From positions 248,001 through 312,000 of the forward strand of contig NZ_JADKSO010000004.1 of NCBI RefSeq assembly GCF_015351245.1: 64,000 bases of DNA. The letters are read 5' to 3'. This document shows, one piece after another, positions 17,039-27,278 of the stretch; positions within the stretch are counted from its first letter, which is position 1, and every line of letters starts with the position of its first letter. The position numbers and the translations under genes are program-made. The stretch is from Rathayibacter sp. VKM Ac-2879. Its GTDB lineage: Bacteria; Actinomycetota; Actinomycetes; Actinomycetales; Microbacteriaceae. The notes under the pieces were generated by a model. That model was not told the origin of the DNA. It did not search any database and worked only from the letters and a program-made list of their open reading frames with translations.

Positions 17039-20000
17039 ATGGCCCGCCGCAACCCTGTCGACGAGGTGCCCCCCTCCGTCGCGCCCGGGGCGGCCGGACA
17101 CGAGAGCTTCTCCGAGGCAGACGTCCGCGCGCTCGTGGGGTCCGCGGCGTTCGAGAAGGGCACGGCCTACGCCGACGAGGGCCGGGCGCGCGAGCTGCAG
17201 TGGTTCGGTGGCCGCACGCGCCTGTTCGGCCAGGTCCGTGGCTCGGGGCGCTCCCCCTATGCCGTCAGCGTGCAGCTGCGCGACGAGGGCGACCGGTGGA
17301 GCCTCCTCGGCGGCGCCTGCAGCTGCCCGGTCAAGCACGAGTGCAAGCATGTCGCCGCCGTGCTCGTCGAGGCCCTGCGCCGCGAGCGCGAAGGCGGTCT
17401 GAGCGCGCCCTTCCCCGGAGAGGCCGCCGTCGATGCGGTCCCGGAGTGGCGCAGCGCGCTCGCCCCGCTGCTCGCCGGAGCCGATCGCTCCCACGCAGGC
17501 ATCCCGCTGGGCCTCCAGTTCGAGCTGCTGCCCGGCGAGCCCGTGCGTCGCCCGCCCGGTCGCTACAACAGCTACCGACCCCCGCCCGAGCCGCGCCCCC
17601 GCCTGGGCGTGCGTCCGGTGCGGATGGGAGACCGAGACCGCTGGGTGCGCACGGGCACGAGCTGGCGCGATCTCGGCTACCTGCACTACAGCCACGACTA
17701 CGACGAGCGCCAGATCGACGTGATCCGCGAGCTGCAGGGGCTGTTGTCGGGGCACAGCGCCTCCAGCTACTACTCGCCCGACACCTGGCTCTACCTCGAC
17801 CAGTGCCGCAGTGAGGCGATCTGGGCCGCCCTGCACGGAGCCGTCCGTGCGGGCCTGAGTCTCGTCATGGGCGATCGCGAGCAGAGCCCGCTCAAGATCC
17901 TCGATACCACGGCCACCGCCTCCATCGACGTCGCCCGCACCACCGAGGGTCTCGAGCTGCGCTCGCTCGTCGCCATCGGCGACCACCCGGCGCCGGAGGA
18001 TTTCGGCTTCATCGGCGACCCGGCCGTCGGCCTCTACACCTGGGAGGGAGGCGACGAGCTCCGCGCCCGCACGGTCACTCTGATCCCGTTCGCGGCCCCG
18101 CTGCTCTCCTCCGCGCGCACCTTCCTGTGGAGCCGCGAGGCCATCCGCATCCCGGCGCAAGAGGAGTCGGCCTTCCTCACCGAGCACTACCAGCGGCTGC
18201 ATCGCCTCTTCGACATCGTCTCGCTCGACGGCTCGTTCGAGTCGCCGCCCCTGCCCGAGCCGCATCTCGGCCTCACCCTCGAGCACACCGACGGCGCAGG
18301 CCTTCGCGGCTCGTGGTGGTGGCGCTATGCAGTGCCGGGCGCCCGAGGCGTCGAGGCCGAGCGCCTTCCGCTGCGGATGGGCGAGGACGCCGGCTACCGC
18401 GATCCCGAGGCCGAGCAGCGTCTTCTCGAGTCGCTCGGCGGAGCCGGCATCGACGCGGAGTCGACGCCGGCCCTCCTCTCTCCCTCGAGCAGACGCCTGC
18501 GACCGACGTTCGACCTGCGCGGCATGCAGACCGTCGCCTTCCTCTCGGGCGAGCTCGAGCGCCTCCGCGAGCTCGGCACCGTCGAGATCGAGGAGCTCGG
18601 CGAGCGGGTCGACTACCGCGAGGCCGTGACCGCTCCCGTCGTCGCCGTGCAGACTGTCGCCCAGCCGGACAGCCGCGACTGGTTCAACCTCGAGATCTCC
18701 GTCACCGTCAACGACGAGGCGGTCCCGCTCGCCGAGATCTTCCTCGCCCTCGCCCGCGGCGACGAATACATGGTGCTCCCCAGCGGCGTCTACTTCGCGC
18801 TCGACGACCAGCGTTTCGGGCGCCTCCGCGAGCTGATCGCCGAGGCCCGCGAGCTCTCGGACGACGCGGGAGAGACCCTGCGGATCAGCCGCTTCCAGTC
18901 GTCGCTCTGGGATGAGCTGGTCGAGCTCGGTGTCGTCGAGGCGCAGGCGGCCGCGTGGCGTCGCGCGGTCGAAGGCCTCTCCGGATTCACGGCCACGGGC
19001 GCGCTCGCGTCGCGCGCACTGCCCGACGGCTTCGCGGTCGAGCTGCGGCCTTACCAGCAGCTCGGCTATGACTGGCTGTCGTTCCTCTACGACAACGGGC
19101 TCGGAGGCGTCCTCGCCGACGACATGGGTCTGGGCAAGACCGTGCAGTCGCTCGCCCTCGTCGCGCGAGTGATGCAGGAGCAACGCGTCGAGGCCCGCGA
19201 GGCCGGCACCTCCCCGCGCCCCTTCCTCGTCGTCGCGCCGACGAGTGTGGTGCCCAACTGGGTGGCCGAGGCCAAACGGTTCGCGCCGGGGCTGCGCGTG
19301 GTCGGTGTCGATGAGACGTCCAAGAAGAAGCGCCGCGCGCTCTCGAGCGTGATCGGCGAGGGGGAGCTGGTCATCACCTCGTACGCGCTCTTCCGGCTCG
19401 ACTACGAGTCGTATGCGGGCATCCGCTGGTCGGGCCTGCTGCTCGACGAGGCGCAGTTCGTCAAGAACCGCCAGTCGGCGACCCACCAGCTCACGCGTCG
19501 GCTCGACGTGCCCTTCAAGCTCGCCATCACGGGAACCCCGATGGAGAACAACGTCATGGAGCTGTGGTCGCTGCTGTCGATCGTCGCGCCCGGCCTGTTC
19601 CCCTCGCCCACGGGTTTCATCGAGTTCTACCAGAAGCCGATCGAGCGCGAGGCCGACGCCGAGAAGCTCGTCCAGCTCCGCCGCCGCATCCGTCCCCTGA
19701 TGCTGCGACGCACGAAGGAACTGGTGGCGACCGAGCTGCCGTCCAAGCAGGAGCAGACGCTCGAGGTCGAGCTAGGCCCGCGCCAGCGCAAGGTGTATGA
19801 CACCTACCTCGCGCGTGAGCGTCAGCGCGTTCTGGGCTTGATCGGCGACTTCGACAAGAACCGCTTCGCGATCTTCCGTGCCTTGACGGTGCTGCGTCAG
19901 GTCGCCCTCGACGCCGCCCTCGTCGACGAGGCGCACGAGAACGTGCCCTCGACCAAGCTCGACCTGCTCGACGAGCTGTTGGGCGATGCGCTCGCGGAGG

Positions 20001-20455
20001 GGCATCGTGTCCTGGTCTTCAGCCAGTTCACCCGGTTCCTCGGGCGGGTGCGCTCCCGGCTCGACGCGGCGGGCGTCGACTACGCCTATCTCGATGGGGC
20101 GACGAAGAAGCGCGACGAGGTGATCGAGCGTTTCCGGTCGGGCGAGGCGGGAGTGTTCCTCATCTCGCTGAAGGCGGGCGGTTTTGGTCTCAATCTCACC
20201 GAAGCCGACTACTGCATCCTGCTCGACCCCTGGTGGAACCCCGCGACCGAGTCGCAGGCCGTCGATCGTGCCCACCGCATCGGTCAGACCCGTTCGGTGC
20301 TCGTCTACCGACTCGTCGCCAAGGACACCATCGAAGAGAAGGTCATGGCCCTCAAGGAGGCGAAGGCCGCGTTGTTCGCGGCCGTCATGTCCGACGACGG
20401 CGCGACCGCCACGGGAGGCATCACCGCCGAGGACGTCCGCGAGCTGCTCGGCTGA
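17039..20455 (+). CDS. SWIM zinc-finger SNF2-type DNA helicase/translocase
   Basis: About 1138 residues. A SWIM zinc finger (CSCPVKHECKHVAAVL) is near residues 95-110, then a roughly 550-residue helicase-associated region, then the SNF2 ATPase: Walker A DDMGLGKTVQ near 700, LDEAQFVKN box near 805, TGTPMENN, and the C-terminal helicase half with FSQFTRFLGRVRSRL and RAHRIGQTRSV. Such proteins move along duplex DNA using ATP, and some remodel RNA polymerase complexes like RapA. Start is ATG 17039; a GTG 9 bp upstream (17030) is equally well placed behind GGAG. No partner gene is apparent. Confidence 0.92.
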   Translation: MARRNPVDEVPPSVAPGAAGHESFSEADVRALVGSAAFEKGTAYADEGRARELQWFGGRTRLFGQVRGSGRSPYAVSVQLRDEGDRWSLLGGACSCPVKHECKHVAAVLVEALRREREGGLSAPFPGEAAVDAVPEWRSALAPLLAGADRSHAGIPLGLQFELLPGEPVRRPPGRYNSYRPPPEPRPRLGVRPVRMGDRDRWVRTGTSWRDLGYLHYSHDYDERQIDVIRELQGLLSGHSASSYYSPDTWLYLDQCRSEAIWAALHGAVRAGLSLVMGDREQSPLKILDTTATASIDVARTTEGLELRSLVAIGDHPAPEDFGFIGDPAVGLYTWEGGDELRARTVTLIPFAAPLLSSARTFLWSREAIRIPAQEESAFLTEHYQRLHRLFDIVSLDGSFESPPLPEPHLGLTLEHTDGAGLRGSWWWRYAVPGARGVEAERLPLRMGEDAGYRDPEAEQRLLESLGGAGIDAESTPALLSPSSRRLRPTFDLRGMQTVAFLSGELERLRELGTVEIEELGERVDYREAVTAPVVAVQTVAQPDSRDWFNLEISVTVNDEAVPLAEIFLALARGDEYMVLPSGVYFALDDQRFGRLRELIAEARELSDDAGETLRISRFQSSLWDELVELGVVEAQAAAWRRAVEGLSGFTATGALASRALPDGFAVELRPYQQLGYDWLSFLYDNGLGGVLADDMGLGKTVQSLALVARVMQEQRVEAREAGTSPRPFLVVAPTSVVPNWVAEAKRFAPGLRVVGVDETSKKKRRALSSVIGEGELVITSYALFRLDYESYAGIRWSGLLLDEAQFVKNRQSATHQLTRRLDVPFKLAITGTPMENNVMELWSLLSIVAPGLFPSPTGFIEFYQKPIEREADAEKLVQLRRRIRPLMLRRTKELVATELPSKQEQTLEVELGPRQRKVYDTYLARERQRVLGLIGDFDKNRFAIFRALTVLRQVALDAALVDEAHENVPSTKLDLLDELLGDALAEGHRVLVFSQFTRFLGRVRSRLDAAGVDYAYLDGATKKRDEVIERFRSGEAGVFLISLKAGGFGLNLTEADYCILLDPWWNPATESQAVDRAHRIGQTRSVLVYRLVAKDTIEEKVMALKEAKAALFAAVMSDDGATATGGITAEDVRELLG

Positions 20456-20459
20456 GCCC

Positions 20460-21020
20460 TCAGCACTGCTGGTCGACCAGGACTTTCGCGAACGCCCCCG
20501 TCTGGTAGGCGTACTCGTACGCCCAGTCGCCGAACGCGGTCGGCTCCCCGGACGAGATCATCGCGAGATGTCCGCCCCAGCAGCGTTCGAGGATCACCCG
20601 TGCCCGCACGATGTGAGGGGTCTGGGTGATCACGACGATGCTCGACCAGTGGTTGTCCCGCGCGTAGCGGGCGAGGGCCCGTGCCTCGCCCTGCGTCGTC
20701 TCCGGGTCCGCCGAGAAGCACACCACGTGCATCCCCGGCTCGTCGCAGGCGACGATGGCGCTCGTGCCGGGAGGCGCGGAGGCCGCCGAGGGCCACACCG
20801 AGATCAGGAGGGTGTCGGCCACTCCCTCGGCGATCAGCTCGCGGCCGAGCTCGGTGCGCGCCCGCGTGGGCGGCCCGAGAACGAGAACGGCGTCGGCACG
20901 CGGAGGGAGGGGGTCGACGGGAGGGAAGACGTACACGGGAGCCCCTGCGGCGGCGGCGAGCACGAGCGCGCCGACGAGACCGACGGCGATCCGCCGCGCC
21001 CGGCGCAGCCTCCGACCCAC
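20460..21020 (-). CDS. DUF218/YdcF-like membrane-anchored protein
   Basis: A 186-residue protein with one N-terminal membrane helix (IAVGLVGALVLAAAAGAPVYVF) and a DUF218 Rossmann-like fold: ADAVLVLG, GRELIAEGVADTLLIS, TTQGEARALARYARDNHW, IVVITQTPHIVRARVIL. DUF218 proteins include YdcF, which binds S-adenosylmethionine, and SanA/ElyC linked to envelope integrity; the exact role here is unknown. I choose GTG at 21020 because GGAGG lies 5 nt upstream; another GTG two codons earlier abuts that site too closely. It converges with the SNF2 gene, the stops being 4 bp apart. Confidence 0.82.
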   Translation of the reverse strand: MGRRLRRARRIAVGLVGALVLAAAAGAPVYVFPPVDPLPPRADAVLVLGPPTRARTELGRELIAEGVADTLLISVWPSAASAPPGTSAIVACDEPGMHVVCFSADPETTQGEARALARYARDNHWSSIVVITQTPHIVRARVILERCWGGHLAMISSGEPTAFGDWAYEYAYQTGAFAKVLVDQQC

Positions 21021-21077
21021 GTGCACCTCCCCGCCCGAGCGGTTACCGTACCGCAGGCGGGCGACAGGAGGGTGCGC

Positions 21078-21899
21078 TCACTGGCGCGCGTGATCGAGCA
21101 GCCCGCGCACTGCTGCCTCGGTGTCGGCCGCGAGTCGGCCCAGCCGGTGCGCGGCGCGAAGGCGGGCAGGCCGATACGGATGGACGAGCCGCCGGGCGGC
21201 CGTGCAGGGGAGCGCGAAGCCCGAGACCACGCCTGCATCGATGCCCTCGAGGCCGCCGTCATCGCGCCCGAACACCAGTTCGCGCCCCTCCCTCGCCAAC
21301 TCGTCGGGCAACTCCGACTCGCCGATCGGGAGGCGCAGGAGCGCGAGCACGCCTGCCGCGACGACTCGCCGCCCCAGCGGGCGGCCGAGACCGCCGGCGG
21401 CATGCTCGATGAAGAGCGCGGCGTGCTTATCGAGCAGCGCCGACATGGTCTCGGTGAGCCTCTCGAGCTCGGGGTGCAGGGAGAGGCGGCCCAGGCGCCG
21501 GTGGGCGTGCGCCGCGACCCGTGCGTCGACCGCGAGCGCGAGGGCGATCGGTCCGGGGATCGCGGCGCTCAGGCAGACGTGCCCGGGCGCCCGTGAGAGC
21601 GGAGCGACGTCCACTCCTCGGATCTGCGGCGAGGCGGCCAGCACCGCCTCGAGGGCCTCCGCGATCCGCCGCCTCTCCTCGGACCACGTCCTCGCGAACT
21701 CCTGCACCCGCTGGTCGGGGTGCGCTTCGAGCAGCGGCAGCGTGCGGGCGACCGCCGCGAGTCCGACTGCACGCAGGTAGGCGGAGGCGACGATCGCCTC
21801 GCGATCCAGTGGCGCCTCCTCGAACTCGCGCACCGAGAAACGAAGGCTCCCGTTCCGGCTCCTGCGATCGTCGATGTCGAACGGCTCCGCGTCGCCCAC
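21078..21899 (-). CDS. Hypothetical helical protein
   Basis: A 273-residue protein, mainly helical, that I do not recognise. Notable stretches: REAIVASAYLRAVGLAAVA, EEVRRRIAEALEAV-type helices, HPELERLTETMSALL and ARRLVHPYRP near the C-terminus; there is no clear signal or membrane segment. Start GTG 21899 is preferred because GGAGGAG lies 5 nt upstream; the frame extends 27 codons further without a comparable site. It is followed after 57 bp by the DUF218 gene on the same strand. Confidence 0.6.
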   Translation of the reverse strand: MGDAEPFDIDDRRSRNGSLRFSVREFEEAPLDREAIVASAYLRAVGLAAVARTLPLLEAHPDQRVQEFARTWSEERRRIAEALEAVLAASPQIRGVDVAPLSRAPGHVCLSAAIPGPIALALAVDARVAAHAHRRLGRLSLHPELERLTETMSALLDKHAALFIEHAAGGLGRPLGRRVVAAGVLALLRLPIGESELPDELAREGRELVFGRDDGGLEGIDAGVVSGFALPCTAARRLVHPYRPARLRAAHRLGRLAADTEAAVRGLLDHARQ

Positions 21900-22069
21900 T
21901 GTGCTCCTCCGCTCCGACCGGCCCCGGCGAGGTGCCGCAGTTTCTATCCTGGGCCCCGGGTGCGGAGCGCGAAAGAGCACTCCGCATTCGCTCAGGCGCG
22001 ACGCTCGCCCGCGGGCACGCCTCCCTATCGTTTCGGGGCCGCCCGTTCGGCGGCGCTACTCAGGAACGG

Positions 22070-24442
22070 TCAGCCGGAGGGTGGAGCGGGTGGCGGCTGG
22101 TTTCCTGTGCTCAGCTGAATCTGCACCGCCGACCCCTTGTCGACCCTCGACCCGGCCGCGGGCGAAGTGCCGGCCACGCTCCCCTTGGGCTGGGTCGAGT
22201 CGACCTGCGAGACGGACCCTGCCGAGAGACCCGCCGCGACGAGCGCCTGCGTCGCCGCATCCGCGCTGCGCCCCGTCACGTCGGGCACGGTGCTCTGCGG
22301 AGCCGCGACCATCGCCGGGTCGGGGGGAGAGAAGTCGGAGCCTCCGTAGCGCGTGTCGATCGCGGTCATCAGCGGCTTCCAGATGCGGTGGCGGGCATCC
22401 GGGGCCCACCCGCTGTCGAAGGTGATCGAGTCGAGGTTGACGCGCGAGGCGTCGTCCTTCGCCGAGATGCTGCCGACCCAGACCGCGAGCGAGGTGGCGC
22501 TCGAGGCGCCGATCGCCCAGGTGTCGGTCGAGTTGTCGGTCGTGCCGGTCTTGGTGATGTGCTGGATGCCGTTCTTCGGATCGTCGGGCGTTCCCGTGCC
22601 CTCGGCGGTCACCTTCAACATCGCGTACTGCATCGCGGTCGCGACCTTCGTGGACACGGCGCGGGTGCAGGTGGACTTCGCGGGCGCGATGTCGCGGCCG
22701 TCGACTCCGACGATCGCGGTGATCGCGATCGGCGAGCAGGTCATGCCGTTGTCGGCGATGCCGGCGTAGGCGGTAGCCATCGTCAGGGGAGCGAGCTCGT
22801 TCGTCCCTAACACCGCGCCCGGCGACTGCACGAGCGGCTGGCCGTCTGCGCGATGCACGCCGAAAGCCTCGGCCTGCTTGCGGATCTCGCACTGATCGAG
22901 CAGGTGCGACATGCCGGTATAGCCGGTGTTGAGCGAGTACACGGTCGAGTACAGCGCGGTCTGGGTGTCGGTGTAGCCGCCGTCTCCGGCGTTCTTGGGG
23001 TTGTAGGAGTCGTAGTTCCAGGTTCCCTTGCAACTGTCGGCGAAGCCTGTCCAGTTCTGCTGTCTCGAGTCGAACTGCTCGAGCAGGGTGTGGCCGCGGT
23101 CGAGCCATTCGGCGAGCGTGAACACCTTGTAGGCCGAGCCCGTCTGGAACCCGTTGCCGCCGCCGGAGTCCGCGTCCACGTTGAGATTGATCGCGGAGTA
23201 CTCGGGGCTGCTCGCGATGACGTCGGGGTCTTGGCTGTAACGCTTGTTCTGCACCATCGTCAGCACCCGACCGGTGCCGGCCTGCACGGCGACGGCGGTC
23301 GCGCCGACATCGAACCGGGGATCGGAGGAGGGGACCTGTGCGTCCATCAGCTGCTGCGCCTGCGCCTGGAGCCCCAGGTCGATGGTCGTGTAGACCTTGA
23401 GCCCCCCGCGCTTGATCGCCGCGTAGCGCTCGTCGTCGGTCGCTCCGAGCGCCGGATCGTCGCGCAGCACATGGGTGACGTAGTCGCAGAAGTAGGCGGC
23501 GTTGCCGGCCGTCTGGCAGCCGGTCGAGGGAGGCGTGATCCGCGGTGCGATCGGCGCCGCGACAGCAGCATCGTGGGTGGCTGCGTCGATCTTGCCGTAC
23601 TCCAGCATGCGGTCGAGGATGTAGTCGCGCCGCTCAGCGGTTTGCGCGTAGCCGTTGGCGGCGCCGTTCGCCTCGTCGTCGGGGCGGTCGAAGCGGAACT
23701 TCTCGGGGTTGTTCACGATCGCCAGCAGAGCCGCCGATTGCCCGACCGAGAGCTCGGCTGCCGAGATGCCGTAGTAGTACTGCGCGGCGGCTTCGATGCC
23801 GTAGACGGTGCCTCCGAAGAGGGCGATGTTGAGGTATCCGAGGAGGATGTCGTCCTTGGAGTACTCCTTCTCGAGGCCGATCGCGAGGCGCATCTCTTTG
23901 AGCTTGCGCTCGGGAGTCGTCGCGGTCGCCTCCGCATAGGCCTTGTCGCGTTCGGTCTGGTCGCTGATCGACTCCGCCTTCTGCACGAGTACGTTCTTGA
24001 CGTATTGCTGCGTGATCGACGAGCCGCCCTGGGTGTCGCGGTCGAGGAGGTAGGTGCTCGCGATGGCGCGCAGCGTTCCCTGCAGATCGATGCCTCCGTG
24101 CTCGTAGAAGCGCGGATCCTCGCTCGCGACGAGCGCATCCTTCGCCGAGTGTGCAATGCGATCGGCCGTCACCTCGATGCGGTTCTGGTCGTAGAAGGAG
24201 GCGAGCAGCGTCGGGTTCTCCGGATCGCCCGCGTACACGTCGGTCTTCTGCATCAGACTGCCGACCTCGAGATAGCTGGGGAGCGACTGGAACGCCGAGA
24301 TCGTGCCCGAGGTTGCCGCTCCGGTGAGCGCGGCGGCGGGTGCGACGACCACGGCGGTGACGAGCCCCGCGATCACACTCACGATCACGAAACCGAACAG
24401 CGCACCGATCGCCCCGTGGACGGTTCGACGGGGGTGGAACAC
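22070..24442 (-). CDS. Bifunctional class A penicillin-binding protein with PASTA domain (copy 1)
   Basis: About 790 residues. After one N-terminal membrane helix comes a GT51 glycosyltransferase: catalytic EDPRFYEHGGID from Glu108, [12 protein letters not shown] at 139-150, [13 protein letters not shown]. The transpeptidase has the serine in GSAYKVF (Ser436), SLNTGY and KTGTTD. One PASTA domain (TVPDVTGRSADAATQALVAAG) and a Pro-rich tail end it. It polymerises and crosslinks peptidoglycan outside the membrane. The start is uncertain: GTG 24442 has no ribosome-binding site, while a CTG at 24463 sits 6 nt after GAGAGGA. It is a paralogue of the gene just upstream, so the pair likely arose by tandem duplication. 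Confidence 0.92.
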   Translation of the reverse strand: MFHPRRTVHGAIGALFGFVIVSVIAGLVTAVVVAPAAALTGAATSGTISAFQSLPSYLEVGSLMQKTDVYAGDPENPTLLASFYDQNRIEVTADRIAHSAKDALVASEDPRFYEHGGIDLQGTLRAIASTYLLDRDTQGGSSITQQYVKNVLVQKAESISDQTERDKAYAEATATTPERKLKEMRLAIGLEKEYSKDDILLGYLNIALFGGTVYGIEAAAQYYYGISAAELSVGQSAALLAIVNNPEKFRFDRPDDEANGAANGYAQTAERRDYILDRMLEYGKIDAATHDAAVAAPIAPRITPPSTGCQTAGNAAYFCDYVTHVLRDDPALGATDDERYAAIKRGGLKVYTTIDLGLQAQAQQLMDAQVPSSDPRFDVGATAVAVQAGTGRVLTMVQNKRYSQDPDVIASSPEYSAINLNVDADSGGGNGFQTGSAYKVFTLAEWLDRGHTLLEQFDSRQQNWTGFADSCKGTWNYDSYNPKNAGDGGYTDTQTALYSTVYSLNTGYTGMSHLLDQCEIRKQAEAFGVHRADGQPLVQSPGAVLGTNELAPLTMATAYAGIADNGMTCSPIAITAIVGVDGRDIAPAKSTCTRAVSTKVATAMQYAMLKVTAEGTGTPDDPKNGIQHITKTGTTDNSTDTWAIGASSATSLAVWVGSISAKDDASRVNLDSITFDSGWAPDARHRIWKPLMTAIDTRYGGSDFSPPDPAMVAAPQSTVPDVTGRSADAATQALVAAGLSAGSVSQVDSTQPKGSVAGTSPAAGSRVDKGSAVQIQLSTGNQPPPAPPSG

Positions 24443-24544
24443 GGGGACGTTCGGTCGCTTCAGGATGGATCCTCTCGGTGCATCAGCACACTAGGCGAGG
24501 CCTGCGACATCCCCGCCGAGGCGCGCCACGGCCGTGCCGCGCCT

Positions 24545-26995
24545 CTATTCGATCAGGTCGCCGTTGATGTCGTTGATGTCCCCTATGTTGACCGGCGGCT
24601 TGCCCGTGCTCACCTGGAGGGGGACCACGGCACCGCGCAGCACGTCCTTGCCCGCGCTCGGCGTCGTCGAGACGACGGAGCCCTGGGGGATCGTCGCCGA
24701 GTCGGCCTGCTCCTGGATGCCCACGCTGAAACCTGCCGCCGTCAGGGTCGCGGTCGCAGCGTCGACGCTCTGGCCGGCGACGTCCGGAACCGTCGTCATC
24801 GTCGCCGGGCGGGGGGACGAGGCGAGCATCGTCGCCGGAGGCGCAGTGAAGTCGTCGCCCCCGTACTTCTTGTCGATGGCCGTCATGATCGGCTTGAAGA
24901 TCACATGGCGGGAGTTGGAGGCGAGGACGGTGCCCGAGTCGCCGGTGAGGCTCACGGTGCGGAGGTTCTGGCGCTTGTTGTCCCCGAACCCGTTGATGCT
25001 GCCGACCCAGACGGCGAGAGCGACCGACTTGCTCGCGCCCGCGGTCCACACGTCGGCGGCGTCATCCGTCGTTCCGGTCTTGCCGATGTGTTCGATGCCG
25101 TCGCGGGGGTTCGATGCGTAGGCCGTTCCGGACGTCATCACGCGTTGCATCGCGTACTGCATGCCGTGGGCGACATCGTCACTGACCGAGGTCGTGCACG
25201 ACGAGGCAGGAGGCTGCACCGCATTGCCGGAGCTGTCGGTGATCTTGTCGATGACGATCGGCGAGCACGTCGTCCCGTCGTTCGCGATGCCGGCATAGGC
25301 GGCGGCGATGGTGAGCGGCGCGATGGTGTTCGTGCCCAGCACGCTCGCGGGCCCGCTCTGGAGCTCGGTGCCGACGGCCGTGTGCACCCCGAAGGACTCG
25401 GCGGTCGTGCGGATGTCGCAGACATCGAGCTGGTGAGCCATGCCCATGAAGCCGGTGTTGATCGAGTCGGTCGTCGCCGAGAGTGCCGTCATCGAACTCG
25501 CGTCCTCGGAGGGATCGTCGTTGCGCGGCGCGAAGCGCGGCGTCTCGCTGAAGATGCCGTCGTTTCCGACGTTGCACTTCTGCGGATACGTGGGGAAGCC
25601 CGCGGTCGGCGAGGCGAAGGACTCGTTGATGGTGTGTCCCGACATCAGCCACCGGGCGAGGGTGAAGACCTTGTACGTCGATCCCGTCTGGACACCGGAG
25701 CCGCCTCCCATATTGCGGTCGACGTTGAGGTTGACGGCGGTGTAGCCGGGGTTGGCCGCGAGGAAGTCGGCGTCTTGGCTGTACTTCGTGTTCTGCACCA
25801 TCGAGAGCACGCGACCGGTGCCGGCCTGCACGCTTGCGGCGGTGGCACCGACCTCGAAGCGCGGGTCGACCGCAGGCACGTAGGCGCTCAGCGACGTCTG
25901 CGAGGTGCTCTGCACGTCGAGGTCGAGGGTCGTCACGACGTCGAAGCCGCCCTGGCGGATGCGCTGGTAGCGCTCGTCGTCCGTCGCCCCGAACACGGCG
26001 TCGTTGCGGAGCACGTTGAGCACGTAGTCGCAGAAGTAGGCGGCATTGCCGGCCGTCGAGCATCCCGTGGAAGGCTCGGTGATCTTCGGCGTGATCGCCT
26101 CGGCGATGGCCGCGTCGTACGTCGGCTGGTCGATCTGACCGTGCTTGAGCTCTTCCGAGAGGATGTAGTCGCGTCGCTCCTTCGTCTGCGCGTAACCGTT
26201 GGCGGCGCCGTTCGCCTCGTTGTTCGGGGTGTCGAAGCGGAACTTCTCGGGGTTGTTCACGATCGCCAACAGGGCGGCGGACTGCGCGGTCGAGAGCTGA
26301 CTGGCGGAGATGCCGAAGTAGTAGTTCGCGGCGGCTTCGATGCCGTAGACGGTGCCTCCGAAGAGGGCGATGTTGAGGTATCCGAGGAGGATGTCGTTCT
26401 TGGAGTATTCCTTCTCGAGGCCGATCGCGAGGCGCATCTCTTTGAGCTTGCGCTCGGGAGTGGGCGACGTGGCCTCCTCGTAGGCGGCCTGACGCTGTCC
26501 TGCATCGGTGATGGACTCGGCCTTCTGCACGAGCACGTTCTTGACGTACTGCTGCGTGATCGAGGAGCCGCCCTGGAGGTCGCCGCCCGAGAGGGTCACC
26601 GCGAGCGCGCGCAACGTTCCCTGCAGATCGATCCCGCCGTGCTGATAGAAGCGCGGGTCCTCGCCGGCGACGGCCGCGTCCTTCGCCGACTGCGCGACGT
26701 CGTCCCAGCCGACCTCCACGCGGTTCTGGTCGTAGACGGAGGCGAGGAGGGTCACGCCGTCGCCCGCGTAGATGTTGGTGCGCTGCATGAGCTGGCCGAC
26801 GTCGAGGTAGCCGGGCAGGTTCTGGAACATGCCGATGGTGTTGGTCGTCGCGAGTCCCGTGAGCGCGAGCGCGGGGGTCACCCCCACGGTGATGAGGACG
26901 CCCGCGACCGCGCTCATCCCGACGAACCCCACGATGGCCCGCAGCGACATCCCGAGCGGCCGGACGGGGCGGCGGGATGCGGTGGGAAGAGCCAT
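24545..26995 (-). CDS. Bifunctional class A penicillin-binding protein with PASTA domain (copy 2)
   Basis: An 816-residue paralogue of the downstream PBP. It has an N-terminal helix, GT51 motifs ([37 protein letters not shown]), transpeptidase Ser439 in GSTYKVF, SINTGF and KTGTTD, then a PASTA domain ([21 protein letters not shown]) and a terminal Asp/Asn/Ile-rich tail. The two copies are nearly identical through the GT domain and diverge in the transpeptidase and linker. ATG 26995 is preceded by AAAGGA. The 330-bp region upstream, shared with divergent cysK, is rich in inverted repeats. The likely role is the main septal or lateral wall synthase, but which copy does what is unknown. Confidence 0.93.
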   Translation of the reverse strand: MALPTASRRPVRPLGMSLRAIVGFVGMSAVAGVLITVGVTPALALTGLATTNTIGMFQNLPGYLDVGQLMQRTNIYAGDGVTLLASVYDQNRVEVGWDDVAQSAKDAAVAGEDPRFYQHGGIDLQGTLRALAVTLSGGDLQGGSSITQQYVKNVLVQKAESITDAGQRQAAYEEATSPTPERKLKEMRLAIGLEKEYSKNDILLGYLNIALFGGTVYGIEAAANYYFGISASQLSTAQSAALLAIVNNPEKFRFDTPNNEANGAANGYAQTKERRDYILSEELKHGQIDQPTYDAAIAEAITPKITEPSTGCSTAGNAAYFCDYVLNVLRNDAVFGATDDERYQRIRQGGFDVVTTLDLDVQSTSQTSLSAYVPAVDPRFEVGATAASVQAGTGRVLSMVQNTKYSQDADFLAANPGYTAVNLNVDRNMGGGSGVQTGSTYKVFTLARWLMSGHTINESFASPTAGFPTYPQKCNVGNDGIFSETPRFAPRNDDPSEDASSMTALSATTDSINTGFMGMAHQLDVCDIRTTAESFGVHTAVGTELQSGPASVLGTNTIAPLTIAAAYAGIANDGTTCSPIVIDKITDSSGNAVQPPASSCTTSVSDDVAHGMQYAMQRVMTSGTAYASNPRDGIEHIGKTGTTDDAADVWTAGASKSVALAVWVGSINGFGDNKRQNLRTVSLTGDSGTVLASNSRHVIFKPIMTAIDKKYGGDDFTAPPATMLASSPRPATMTTVPDVAGQSVDAATATLTAAGFSVGIQEQADSATIPQGSVVSTTPSAGKDVLRGAVVPLQVSTGKPPVNIGDINDINGDLIE

Positions 26996-27039
26996 GGAGC
27001 GGTCGTCCTTTCGACGCGGTGCAGGACCGCGGAGATCGT

Positions 27040-27114
27040 TCGGGGGCCGGTGGCGAGGCGCCTCGCGAACACTCGCGCGAACCCCCGCGTCGATGGTACG
27101 TGACCGGCCCCCGA
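27040..27114. repeat. 12-bp inverted repeat enclosing a 14-bp palindrome upstream of the PBP pair
   Basis: TCGGGGGCCGGT (27040-27051) is perfectly inverted at 27103-27114, 51 bp apart. Between them GCGAGGCGCCTCGC (27053-27066) is a perfect palindrome. This occupies the leader of the second PBP gene (ATG 26995) in the 330-bp region between it and cysK; no gene is seen in that region. It may form a large cruciform or mRNA leader structure, or bind a dimeric regulator. I see no recognisable riboswitch. Confidence 0.6.
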
Positions 27115-27278
27115 GAAGGAGGTCAGTCGCGAGACGGAGATGCCCGCTGGCGGGGAATGCTCGGGGTCGGGCACGGGGGTTCTCAGAGAGCGCCGTGGAT
27201 CGGCACCCGCGACCCTCCAGCATCCGTATCGTTAGGGAGGGTCGCTCCCGCGGAGCGCCTCATGCATTCTCTCCACGC

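Noticed and set aside
17039-19486. Upstream extension of mshA on the minus strand to about 19486.
   Set aside because: The extension is antisense to the SNF2 gene. The family start (SPLEQPSTGDAGGMN) fits the ATG at 16918.
22853-27103. A 1416-codon plus-strand frame across both PBP genes.
   Set aside because: It is antisense to two well-defined PBPs and has only repetitive charged composition.
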